Source of the DNA: Candidatus Cloacimonadota bacterium
GTDB lineage: Bacteria > Cloacimonadota > Cloacimonadia > Cloacimonadales > TCS61
Length of the DNA stretch: 6,695 bases
Assembly: GCA_021157645.1 (NCBI GenBank)
Contig: JAGGWC010000044.1
Coordinates: 1-6,695, forward strand
Reading direction: 5' to 3'
Position numbers and translations under genes: made by a program. Each line of letters opens with the position of its first letter. The stretch's first letter is position 1. Below are positions 1 through 6,695 of the stretch, in pieces. The notes beneath the pieces are model-generated. The model worked only from the letters and a program-made list of their open reading frames with translations. It was not told the DNA's origin and ran no database searches.

Positions 1-1194
1 ACTCACTTCCAGCCAACCTGCAAATTGAGATGAATCTATGATCGCCAGTTCACAGTTCAGATCGGATTCACCGATATTTGAAAGAATCATTATTCCTTCA
101 TGGATCTGGTTAGAAGTGATGGTGAGATCAATGAAAAGCGGATTGCAATGAATTGCAGGAGGTAAAATACATTCAGAAGACAAAGGGATAAGCAATTCAG
201 GTGTATCAGAATCATTACTAAAAATTGTCAATTCGCCAAAATACTGTCCAGGTTCATCAATTTCAAATTCAATTTCCAGAACTTGTTGTTCTGAATTAGC
301 TAACGCGAATTCTGTAGAACCAAGATAATCAAATCCTTCACCTGCTATATTAATATCAGTTATCAAAAGTGTGTCCAATCCTGAATTTGAGATTACTAAT
401 TGATGTGTATATTCATAATCTGGATAAGTAATCCCAAAATCTAGTTCATATTCTGAAGCAAAAATATTTGGTAATGTACTATCAATTAGAAAATTGAGAT
501 ATTGCCCCATTACGTATGCTTTAGTATTACCAATAGAGCCATCTGCCATCGCACCAAAAAAAGAAGAGGATGCTATTGTTCTATAAGATCCGGAATTATA
601 ATAGATACTCCGTACAGCATCATCCTGTGAATGAGCAAAAGGAGTACCAGAATCAGCTTCAAGTTCATCAAGACCGAAATCAGCATTTGAACCATAAAGA
701 TAATTTAATGAATAACCAGGAGAAATTTCTGTACTATCAGAAATAATTGTTTGAATTTCAGAATATAAAGGAGTTGGAATAGAATTTTCGCCCAGTCCAA
801 AATAAGGACGCAACAAAACATGATCACCTGTGCCCAAAATAGCACTTTCAAGATAAACTGCTTTACCGGCTTCTAAAAAATTTATAATTTTTTGTATATC
901 TTCAGATCCAACTGGATCTGGAGGTGTCCATCCTCAACCAGCGCACCAAATACCTGCAGTAGCAAATATAATATCATATCCAGAAAGATCATCTGCCAGT
1001 AAACTATCGACCTCTGAAGTAAAGCCATTTGCAGTTAATGCAGTTTTTATTCCTGCCTCTAAACCTACATATATCCAAGGGTCTTCGGGATTGGCTATCT
1101 CTGATCCACCATCTCTATCCCAAATAAGTATATTCTGAGCAGAAAGTGCAGTTATGTATAAAACAAATATCAGAAAAAATATTTTTATTCTCAT
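1..1194 (-). CDS. Exported Rossmann-like/Ig-repeat protein with an in-frame UGA (candidate selenoprotein or disrupted gene), 3' end outside window
   Basis: Seen: 398 codons open to the left edge, broken only by UGA at codon 87. I chose the Met at 1194 because GAGG (1204-1201) sits 6 nt upstream, and a signal peptide (basic N-terminus, hydrophobic core, ALSA at 16-19) begins there. The Met at 1206 lacks a good ribosome site. Residues 20-238 resemble a Rossmann-type ThuA or glutamine-amidotransferase-like fold: NILIWD strand, helix, GYDIIFA strand ending at the UGA, then a KAVYLES strand. Residues 247-341 look like an Ig-like choice-of-anchor-D repeat (LDFG start, ISNSGLDTL, ITDINI, FSNDSDTPEL), and a second Ig-like repeat starts near 346. 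No catalytic residues can be assigned, so the function is unknown; export is likely. The single UGA could be selenocysteine (CxxU, hairpin downstream), a nonsense mutation or a sequencing error. There is no nearby in-frame restart. A C-terminal sorting tag would be expected beyond the edge. Confidence 0.75.
900..923 (-). promoter_or_regulatory. SECIS-like hairpin just downstream of the UGA
   Basis: On the minus strand CAGATCC (920-914) pairs perfectly with GGATCTG (909-903) around the 4-nt loop AGTT. Below a C/A mismatch (921/902), two further pairs (922/901, 923/900) extend the stem. The stem begins 13 nt after the UGA and the loop begins 20 nt after it, with G at the second loop position. 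From memory, bacterial SECIS elements lie within the coding sequence with a small loop about 16-37 nt from the UGA and a G among the first two loop bases, so the geometry fits. By my rough estimate a chance stem of this kind arises in a few percent of such windows, so this is suggestive rather than proof. Confidence 0.35.
934..936 (-). other. In-frame UGA codon, candidate selenocysteine site
   Basis: The codon order on the minus strand is TGC GCT GGT TGA GGA TGG, giving Cys84-Ala-Gly-UGA87-Gly-Trp. The frame on both sides is the same, so no frameshift is needed to restore it. Across roughly 2,150 codons read in this window this is the only in-frame UGA; Trp is written TGG throughout and the two visible stops are TAA. 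General reassignment of UGA is therefore unlikely. Cys three residues before UGA would form a CxxU redox-type motif if selenocysteine is inserted. A one-base change from TGG (Trp) explains the codon equally simply. Confidence 0.45.
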
Positions 1195-1200
1195 TTCCAA

Positions 1201-1204
1201 CCTC
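1201..1204 (-). promoter_or_regulatory. Shine-Dalgarno site that decides the start of the left-hand gene
   Basis: GAGG followed by TTGGAA and then ATG at 1194-1192 gives a 6-nt spacing. The GAGGT core is the same as the one before the C25 peptidase gene. It overlaps the upstream ATG at 1206-1204, which would place four extra residues before the signal peptide and has no comparable site of its own. Confidence 0.65.
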
Positions 1205-1223
1205 ATAAACCAATTTATTTTTT

Positions 1224-1229
1224 ATTATG
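1224..1229 (-). promoter_or_regulatory. Possible -10 element (CATAAT) for the left-hand gene
   Basis: CATAAT on the minus strand matches five of six bases of TATAAT and would place transcription start about 20-25 nt before the ATG at 1194. No convincing -35 box lies 16-18 nt upstream, and promoter consensus in this lineage is not known to me. The main argument for a promoter in this spacer is that a terminator-like structure precedes it. Confidence 0.2.
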
Positions 1230-1242
1230 CAATAAATGTACC

Positions 1243-1265
1243 AAAAACCGTCTGTGATTAACAGA
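1243..1265 (-). terminator. Weak second hairpin with a short U tract
   Basis: TCTGT (1265-1261) pairs with ACAGA (1255-1251) around the loop TAATC. CGG and then five U residues (1247-1243) follow. The 5-bp stem is short. It may be a backup terminator after the one at 1274-1306, or chance in an AT-rich spacer. Confidence 0.2.
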
Positions 1266-1273
1266 TGATTAAC

Positions 1274-1306
1274 AAAAAAATTAGTTCTTTTTTAATAAAA
1301 ATAACT
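1274..1306 (-). terminator. Probable AT-rich intrinsic terminator of the C25 peptidase gene
   Basis: Starting 13 nt after the peptidase stop codon, AGTT (1306-1303) pairs with AACT (1286-1283). After one A/G mismatch, TTTTT (1301-1297) pairs with AAAAA (1292-1288) around a 4-nt loop. Seven U residues (1280-1274) follow the stem at a distance of 2 nt. The stem is low in GC, so thermodynamic strength is modest, but position and U tract fit. It implies that the left-hand gene has its own promoter or is reached by read-through. Confidence 0.45.
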
Positions 1307-1319
1307 TAAAGAGCTTTCC

Positions 1320-4300
1320 TTATTTCATTAAAATCATTTTTCTTGAAGCAGTATAATTTGCACTTCTCATTTTATAGAAATAAATCCCGGATGAAACTGA
1401 CTTACCTTTATCATCTTTTCCGTTCCACACGATCTGATGATTTTTTGCAGGTAATAAGCCATTGGTAAGTGTTTTTACTTTTTGCCCTCTTATATTGAAT
1501 ATCTCAATTTTCACATTACCTGTTTCTTTAAGGGAAAAAGAAATGGTAGTTGTTGGGTTAAATGGATTTGGAAAATTAGAATTAAGTTTGTTCATGATCG
1601 GAATTATTGTATTATCGTTGCTACCAGTTGTATTTGAATAATAAATATCATCAATATACCATCCTTCACCAGTGATAAGATTTGCACTTCCGAATACAAA
1701 TCTGATCTGTGCAGTTCCAGAATAAGCAGATAGATCTAATGTAACTTCTTCCCAGTCAAATTCACCTGCAAATACTTCAGTGCCTTCTTCGAAAGGAGAT
1801 GCGGGATTATTCATTGTTACACTAGGATAACCACCTAAAGGTTCTATCTGTTCCCATTCTCCACCATTTACAGATATTTCGATAAGTCCACCATCCCAGG
1901 TAATTGGACCATTCGAACCGACATCCATCCAATGATGAAAGGTAACTTGTGCTCCGGGAAAAACATCAATCTCAGGCATAACCAGGGCAGCGTAAATTAA
2001 GTTGGAATAATATGTTGTGCCGATTCCACCACATTTCATTGAGTAATTTCCATCTACGGTATTATTGCGGAAATCATCCCAATGCCATTCATCAATGAAA
2101 CCCTCTGAAAGTACCATATGTTCCCAACCCGTTTCTCCATTCTCAAAATCGAAGGCATAAAATCCAATTGGTAACCGTAAAATGGATTGAAATATAAACT
2201 CACTACTGTCAATTACATATACATCTATATCTACAAAATATTCTACAGGACTGTTTTCATCAACATTAATGATGAATGGTGTTGTTGTAGTTTCTATAGA
2301 ATCAGGTGCAATGGAAGTTATTATATCAAGTCCGCTTATAGATATATAAGGATCTGATATATATAATAAATTTTGGGTATCATAAGCAAAACCATTTCCA
2401 ATATTATGAAAACTTAAAAAAATCTCACCATTCTCTCCAGGATCGAGTATTTGATCGGTTCCATTTAATACATTGAGACTATAATCCCAGTATTCTATAA
2501 CTGGAGCATTACAGTTAAGTTCAAATCCACTTATCCAGCTTTCACCACTTGATGAAACTTCAACTTCAAATTCAATAGTGCTATTATCATCTATTAAAGG
2601 AAGCAGTTCTATAGAGAAAGCATTAGTATAGGTCATATTTGAAGAAGCTGGAATTTGTGCTCCGCTCATAGTTTCATTTATTATTACAATTTTATCTGAA
2701 TCTGTTGTAAGAACTGCCGTAACAGTATTCCCAGTTGGCTGCATCCCGATATTTTGCAAAGTAAGGTCTATTTGAAGAGTATCAAGAGATTGATATGAAT
2801 CTTCTGCATGAATCCCAAGTTCAATATAATCTACATTATTACATATAACATACATATCCGGAGAAATTATTGTAACTTCTTCAGAATAGCGATAATAATT
2901 TTGTTTAGTAACCGTAACCTTCATTATATTATTTGGTGCTTGTTGTGGAATATCAATTTGCAATGGAACACCTGTTCCTAAAACAGATGCAATTAATTCT
3001 CCATCTACAGAAAGACCTATCAATGCACCTTCATCGGCCGTAACTTCAAACGTTTCCAGACCAGACATTAATTCATCAGCATGACTGACATTGAGTTGTT
3101 GCGGCATTTCCGAATGAACAGTAGAAAATGCACATCCATGATGATGAAAAAGATTATATGTTACTTCTTTATTATTTTCATTATAGGGCCATGAAGATTG
3201 TTGTAGAAAATATTTTCCGGCTGCATTTGCAAATGCAGGTCTTATCCAATCTGATTCCGAAGGAGCCCCACCAAATTGAGGGAGAAAATTTTTCCACATG
3301 TTATCATACATTCCCCATACAAATGTGTCGTTTACAAAAGAATAGGAAACTTCTGAAGCTGCAATAAGCCCGAGAGCACCATGTTCATGTCTGTGAAAAA
3401 GTTCTGCAAATGAGTTTTCTTGAGCATTATATTTTCCAGTTAAACAGTTAATCGAAAACACAAAAACCAGATCGTCATTATTTAAACCACTCAAATTTCC
3501 AGTATCATAATCTGGTTCACCCCAACCTGTAACACCACCATGGTCTCTATGTTGAAGCATAAATGCGCCACTATTGATTGCATTATTTATATCAATGGCA
3601 TTTCCGCCTGACCAACCACCCAATTCTGAAGGTGAAGCAGGAATGTAATTTAGTCCATTTGGACCAAAAACATTTAATACGGTAGATGTGTTTGTAGCTG
3701 TTGACCATGGATCAACATTGGGATTCCCTGCATATATAGCATTTATCCGAACTTGATCTTTGCCCAGTACATTTTGCCAGAATCCACCAACGGATTCCGA
3801 ACATATTTGGAACCAGCGTTCTGTTTGCCAGCCAAGTGCTGTAACAGGATGATCATAAAAATCTTGATTTGTGGATGGATTCCTTTCATAATCAAGAACT
3901 TTACCTATCATAATAGAAAGTTGATCTTCGTTCTGTGCGGTCATTCTTGCCAGAACAACATCCGGCATATTATTATTATTTACATCTGCATAAATATTAT
4001 CAGAGACACAATAATTATTCCAAATAGGTGAAACGATCGAGCTTCCTGTTGTTCCATAATCACCTAAAAGCAAAACAGCTGAAGGAGGAACATCCCAATT
4101 ATTATAGGCATCATTTATGTAACCTTCTATTGCAGTTACGGTATTGCCACCAATTTCAGTTGTTGTAACAACACCTGTTCGAATACCCTGTTCATTTCTA
4201 AAGATGCTTAAAGAATCTGCCCATACAGTAAAGATTGGATCATCAGGAGTGATAATAATATAGTCATAATCCTCTGTTCTGTTATTGGAAATTGTTTGCT

Positions 4301-4979
4301 GATAAGTTGGTAAAGAACTATAATTCAGGAACACATCACTTAATATATTGTCCCACCAAATGTTTTGTAATCTGTCTTCACCAAATTTTCCTGAACTGCC
4401 TTTAAAGCTAATTCTAATTCTGATATCTTTATAAATTACAAGTTCTTTTGTAACAGGATTATATTGGAATGGAGTTATGCCAAGAATGGCTGCATCAACT
4501 CCACGAATTTTTGTAATTTCAGATAATTGAATGGGTGTTTCCGGATAAAAAGAATCAGTTGCATAAACTTCTTTATTTTTGGAATATTCTAAAGATCCGG
4601 TCTCTGTATCAAGTGGAATTCTAAATGCTGGTGCAATATCAATATCTTTGATAATTTTTTTCCTTGAAGAAAGAATTTCCAATTCAACCCTAGCACCCAT
4701 TGGTATAGCAAAGTATCTCCCAAAACCAGGAAGATCAGGCATACCTTCATCGTTAGGCAAAAAACTTCCTGTAAGAATTGGCTTGATCATCTTACTGCCA
4801 TTAACTTCAATTTCTTCTAAACCAACTTCATGTATTGAGTATTCAATAACTAACTCTGTTTTAGAAGCACTGATCAGATTCAATCCTTGATTATTCCAGC
4901 TATCTGTGAAATTTATAACAGTAGAATTTAGAAAGCTAAAAATACTAATGACTGTAAAAAAAATAATTATTTTTTTCAT
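1320..4979 (-). CDS. Secreted gingipain-like cysteine peptidase (family C25) with type IX-style C-terminal sorting domain
   Basis: Complete, 1219 residues, stop TAA. I chose the Met at 4979 because GAGG lies 5 nt upstream and a signal peptide (MKK then a hydrophobic core to about residue 17) begins there; the longer frame from 5060 adds 27 implausible residues. Order: C25 propeptide-like region about 40-220; C25 catalytic domain about 239-595; gingipain-type Ig-like domain 625-705; two CARDB-like beta-sandwiches 708-938; MAM/jelly-roll-like domain 939-1115 (DFENGETGWE start, WYIDDI end); NFPNPFNPTT box and FlgD-like Ig fold 1135-1219, ending SGIYFYKM...KMILMK. The likely catalytic pair is His480 (in DHGG) and Cys512 (in SINCLTG), 32 apart, close to the gingipain spacing of about 33. 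The expected role is an extracellular or surface-anchored endopeptidase, exported by Sec and then a Por-type system. Substrate specificity cannot be read. Assignment to C25 is strong; individual Ig-domain names are tentative. Confidence 0.92.
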   Translation of the reverse strand: MKKIIIFFTVISIFSFLNSTVINFTDSWNNQGLNLISASKTELVIEYSIHEVGLEEIEVNGSKMIKPILTGSFLPNDEGMPDLPGFGRYFAIPMGARVELEILSSRKKIIKDIDIAPAFRIPLDTETGSLEYSKNKEVYATDSFYPETPIQLSEITKIRGVDAAILGITPFQYNPVTKELVIYKDIRIRISFKGSSGKFGEDRLQNIWWDNILSDVFLNYSSLPTYQQTISNNRTEDYDYIIITPDDPIFTVWADSLSIFRNEQGIRTGVVTTTEIGGNTVTAIEGYINDAYNNWDVPPSAVLLLGDYGTTGSSIVSPIWNNYCVSDNIYADVNNNNMPDVVLARMTAQNEDQLSIMIGKVLDYERNPSTNQDFYDHPVTALGWQTERWFQICSESVGGFWQNVLGKDQVRINAIYAGNPNVDPWSTATNTSTVLNVFGPNGLNYIPASPSELGGWSGGNAIDINNAINSGAFMLQHRDHGGVTGWGEPDYDTGNLSGLNNDDLVFVFSINCLTGKYNAQENSFAELFHRHEHGALGLIAASEVSYSFVNDTFVWGMYDNMWKNFLPQFGGAPSESDWIRPAFANAAGKYFLQQSSWPYNENNKEVTYNLFHHHGCAFSTVHSEMPQQLNVSHADELMSGLETFEVTADEGALIGLSVDGELIASVLGTGVPLQIDIPQQAPNNIMKVTVTKQNYYRYSEEVTIISPDMYVICNNVDYIELGIHAEDSYQSLDTLQIDLTLQNIGMQPTGNTVTAVLTTDSDKIVIINETMSGAQIPASSNMTYTNAFSIELLPLIDDNSTIEFEVEVSSSGESWISGFELNCNAPVIEYWDYSLNVLNGTDQILDPGENGEIFLSFHNIGNGFAYDTQNLLYISDPYISISGLDIITSIAPDSIETTTTPFIINVDENSPVEYFVDIDVYVIDSSEFIFQSILRLPIGFYAFDFENGETGWEHMVLSEGFIDEWHWDDFRNNTVDGNYSMKCGGIGTTYYSNLIYAALVMPEIDVFPGAQVTFHHWMDVGSNGPITWDGGLIEISVNGGEWEQIEPLGGYPSVTMNNPASPFEEGTEVFAGEFDWEEVTLDLSAYSGTAQIRFVFGSANLITGEGWYIDDIYYSNTTGSNDNTIIPIMNKLNSNFPNPFNPTTTISFSLKETGNVKIEIFNIRGQKVKTLTNGLLPAKNHQIVWNGKDDKGKSVSSGIYFYKMRSANYTASRKMILMK

Positions 4980-4984
4980 ATTTA

Positions 4985-4988
4985 CCTC
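4985..4988 (-). promoter_or_regulatory. Shine-Dalgarno site that decides the start of the C25 peptidase
   Basis: GAGG followed by TAAAT and ATG (4979-4977) gives a 5-nt spacing. This places the start at the MKK of the signal peptide. The alternative ATG at 5060 would add residues encoded by AT-rich spacer. Confidence 0.75.
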
Positions 4989-5006
4989 AATTTTATTAAA
5001 TAAGTA

Positions 5007-5056
5007 CTTGATTATTTTTAGAAAAAGAAAGTCAATAAATTTGGTTATCAAATATA
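5007..5056 (-). promoter_or_regulatory. Possible promoter region for the C25 peptidase gene
   Basis: Two incomplete signals are visible on the minus strand. TTGACT (5035-5030) is a good -35-like hexamer but no good TATAAT follows at 15-19 nt. TATATTTG (5056-5049) matches the TAnnTTTG -7 element of Bacteroidota promoters but lacks a TTG-type -33 box at the usual distance. Either could drive the gene; neither is compelling alone. Confidence 0.2.
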
Positions 5057-5082
5057 ACAATCAGATTAATAGTCTGGTTATC
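5043..5082. repeat. Direct GGTTATC repeats flanking a bulged hairpin in the helicase-peptidase spacer
   Basis: GGTTATC occurs at 5043-5049 and again at 5076-5082, offset by 33 bp, about three helical turns. Between and overlapping them, ATAAC (5054-5058) pairs with GTTAT (5077-5081) and CAGA (5062-5065) with TCTG (5073-5076), leaving a 3-nt bulge. The structure lies just past the helicase stop. It could form part of that gene's 3' end or a regulator site ahead of the peptidase, but no U tract follows, so it is not called a terminator. Confidence 0.3.
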
Positions 5083-5094
5083 TATATCTTTGGT

Positions 5095-6695
5095 TTAATA
5101 TCTTCTCTTTTTGTGTGATTTATCGCTTCCGGCTTTTTTATCATAATTTTTACGGGGTGTTCCGGAACGGAAATTTCTCTTTGAGCTGGATTTCTCTTTC
5201 CCTTTTGCTTCTACAATTAATGGTTTTTTATCTCTGCCTTTCCCACGGAATATTTCGATAATATGTTCTGCCTCTTCAAAAGGAACATTAGCAAAAGAGA
5301 AATTATCATAAATTTCGACATTGCGAATAAGGTGAGAATCAACCATTGCTTCTTCCTGAATCAACTTAACCAGTTTAGGTGGGTCCATTTTATCTTTACG
5401 TCCCAAAGCTATGAACAAACGTGTAATTCCTTCTTGATCAGGAGAATTATCAGGGTGCCTTCTGGAAGTAGTTTTATGTTTTTTACCCGGTTCGTGGATC
5501 TCAGTATATTTATCAGGTGAAAATTCATCTTTATAGGCGTGAGTTAAAAGTGCAGCTATTACCTGATCCGCCGGATATTGTGCCAGAAGTTCATTTGATA
5601 CATGCATATTTTCATCAAATTTACCCGTAACAATTATTTCATTGATCTCTTCAACTATTCTTTTACGCTTAAGTTTGATAAGTTGTTTAACTTTTGGAAG
5701 TGACTCTTTACGAATTTCAGATTTGGAGATCCGTTGGATATTCATTAATTTACGGTATTCAGATGGTGTAATAAAAGTAATTGCTGTTCCCTGTTTTCCA
5801 GCTCTTCCAGTTCTTCCAATACGGTGTATATAACTTTCTGGATCTTGCGGAAGTGAATAGTTTAAAACATGTGTTAAATTGTTAATGTCAATTCCTCTAG
5901 CTGCAACATCGGTAGCTACCAGAATAGTTATGCGCTTCTTCTTGAATTGGTTTAAGATGCGTTCCCGTTGAGCTTGAGAAATATCTCCATGCAACGATGC
6001 TGCATCATAACCACGATCAATTAAAGCATTTGCCAGATGATCTGTTTTAAGTTTTGTGCGGCAGAAGACCAGGGCATAAAACTCTTTTTCCACATCGATA
6101 ATTCGGCAGAGTGCTTCAAACTTATCGGAGGTTCGTACTTCAAAATAGATCTGATCGGTCAAATTTATCGTTAGCTGCTTAGATTGAACTTTTATGACTT
6201 CGTATTCACCCATGAATTTTTCTGCCAATTGCACTATTCTTTGAGGCATTGTAGCAGAAAACAATAAAACTCTTTTTTCTGTCGGTGTTTTGGAAAGTAT
6301 CAACTCAATATCTTCGATGAATCCCATATTAAGCATCTCATCTGCTTCGTCTAAAACCATAAATTTGAGGTCATCCAGTTTCAATGTTCCACGGTTCAAA
6401 TGATCTATCAGACGACCGGGTGTTCCTACTACTATTTCCACACCTTTTTTAAGACGTCGAAATTGCTGATCGTAAGATTGTCCGCCATAAACAGGTAGAA
6501 TCCCAATGCTTCTACCACCACGATAAGAACTCATTTCCTCGGCAACTTGTACTGCAAGTTCACGGGTTGGAGCTACAACTAGAGCCTGAATTTTTCCGGT
6601 ATTCTCTAATATAATATCCAGTATCGGCAGAGCAAAAGCGGCAGTTTTTCCGGTTCCGGTTTGTGCCTGTCCTACAATATCTTTCTCGTTTTTCA
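5095..6695 (-). CDS. deaD: DEAD-box ATP-dependent RNA helicase, DeaD/CsdA type, 5' end outside window
   Basis: It unwinds RNA duplexes using ATP; relatives assist ribosome assembly and mRNA turnover in the cytoplasm, especially in the cold. 532 residues are visible (numbered from the first whole codon). RecA1: motif I AQTGTGKT 10-17, Ia PTREL 42-46, GG 71-72, TPGR 91-94, DEAD 115-118, SAT 146-148. RecA2: motif IV LVFCRTK, motif V ATDVAARGID 260-269, motif VI HRIGRTGR 290-297. A helical region, about 335-393, resembles the CsdA dimerisation segment. A DbpA-type RNA-binding domain spans about 423-497 (RLFIALGRKD start, NVEIYDNFSFANVP). The last 35 residues are Lys/Arg-rich, as expected of an RNA-binding tail. 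All key motifs are intact. Only the Q-motif end, perhaps 40-50 residues, is missing at the right edge; the internal Met at 6534 is not the start because motifs I and Ia lie upstream in the same frame. Stop is TAA. Confidence 0.95.
   Translation of the reverse strand, partial: KNEKDIVGQAQTGTGKTAAFALPILDIILENTGKIQALVVAPTRELAVQVAEEMSSYRGGRSIGILPVYGGQSYDQQFRRLKKGVEIVVGTPGRLIDHLNRGTLKLDDLKFMVLDEADEMLNMGFIEDIELILSKTPTEKRVLLFSATMPQRIVQLAEKFMGEYEVIKVQSKQLTINLTDQIYFEVRTSDKFEALCRIIDVEKEFYALVFCRTKLKTDHLANALIDRGYDAASLHGDISQAQRERILNQFKKKRITILVATDVAARGIDINNLTHVLNYSLPQDPESYIHRIGRTGRAGKQGTAITFITPSEYRKLMNIQRISKSEIRKESLPKVKQLIKLKRKRIVEEINEIIVTGKFDENMHVSNELLAQYPADQVIAALLTHAYKDEFSPDKYTEIHEPGKKHKTTSRRHPDNSPDQEGITRLFIALGRKDKMDPPKLVKLIQEEAMVDSHLIRNVEIYDNFSFANVPFEEAEHIIEIFRGKGRDKKPLIVEAKGKEKSSSKRNFRSGTPRKNYDKKAGSDKSHKKRRY

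Noticed and set aside
902..931. GAGG-ATG overlapping the UGA, suggesting a new start at 931
   Set aside because: The frame from that ATG is out of phase with the downstream coding sequence and stops after nine codons; GAGG is also directly against the ATG.
921..936. Frameshift or a genome-wide alternative code as explanation of the UGA
   Set aside because: The frame is identical on both sides, so no indel is needed, and no other in-frame UGA occurs in about 2,150 codons, which argues against UGA being a regular sense codon.
4980..5060. Upstream ATG at 5060 as start of the C25 peptidase
   Set aside because: It adds 27 residues of spacer-like sequence before a clear signal peptide; the GAGG site points to the ATG at 4979.
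3128..5833. Plus-strand open frames of 63-103 codons at several places (3128-3367, 3753-4031, 4579-4890, 4906-5118, 5263-5520, 5642-5833)
   Set aside because: They lie opposite well-supported minus-strand genes with clear domain content, show no recognisable protein features and no convincing ribosome sites.
6532..6534. ATG at 6534 as start of the helicase
   Set aside because: The same frame continues upstream through PTREL and AQTGTGKT to the right edge, so this Met is internal.
1..6695. CRISPR array, tRNA, insertion sequence or phage features
   Set aside because: No regularly spaced repeats, no cloverleaf-like sequence, no transposase or integrase reading frame and no terminal inverted repeats were seen.

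Overview
The window looks like a chromosomal fragment of an AT-rich, Gram-negative bacterium of the Cloacimonadota / Fibrobacterota-Chlorobi-Bacteroidota type. The main clue is the end of the central protein: an NFPNPFNPTT box followed by a FlgD-like Ig fold. This is the type IX secretion (Por) style sorting domain that is abundant in Cloacimonadota. No marker in the window fixes the phylum, so this is inference.

All three genes lie on the minus strand. Reading in the direction of transcription: (1) 6695-5095 is the end of a DEAD-box RNA helicase of the DeaD/CsdA type, whose start lies beyond the right edge. (2) 4979-1320 is a complete 1219-residue exported gingipain-like cysteine peptidase (family C25). 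It has a propeptide, a catalytic domain with a visible His/Cys pair, several beta-sandwich domains and a C-terminal sorting tag. (3) 1194-1 is the first 398 codons of a second exported protein, with a signal peptide, a Rossmann-like domain and Ig-like repeats, running off the left edge. Spacers are short: 115 bases between genes 1 and 2, and 125 between genes 2 and 3. There is no stretch over 300 bases without a gene, and no RNA gene, mobile element or CRISPR array was seen.

The most notable point is in gene 3. Its frame is broken by a single UGA at codon 87, yet the same frame stays open for all 311 codons to the window edge with clear protein character. The UGA is preceded by a Cys in a Cys-Ala-Gly-UGA arrangement (CxxU if read as selenocysteine). 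A 7-bp perfect hairpin follows, with its loop 20 nt downstream and a G at the second loop position, which resembles a bacterial SECIS element. A simple nonsense mutation or sequencing error remains a strong alternative. A conventional gene caller would report only a 90-residue fragment here.

Genes 2 and 3 share an almost identical Shine-Dalgarno sequence (GAGGT), and both encode exported proteins, so they belong to the cell-surface or secreted repertoire. The helicase is a housekeeping/cold-adaptation gene with no evident functional link to them. A plausible AT-rich intrinsic terminator after gene 2 suggests that genes 2 and 3 are separate transcription units.
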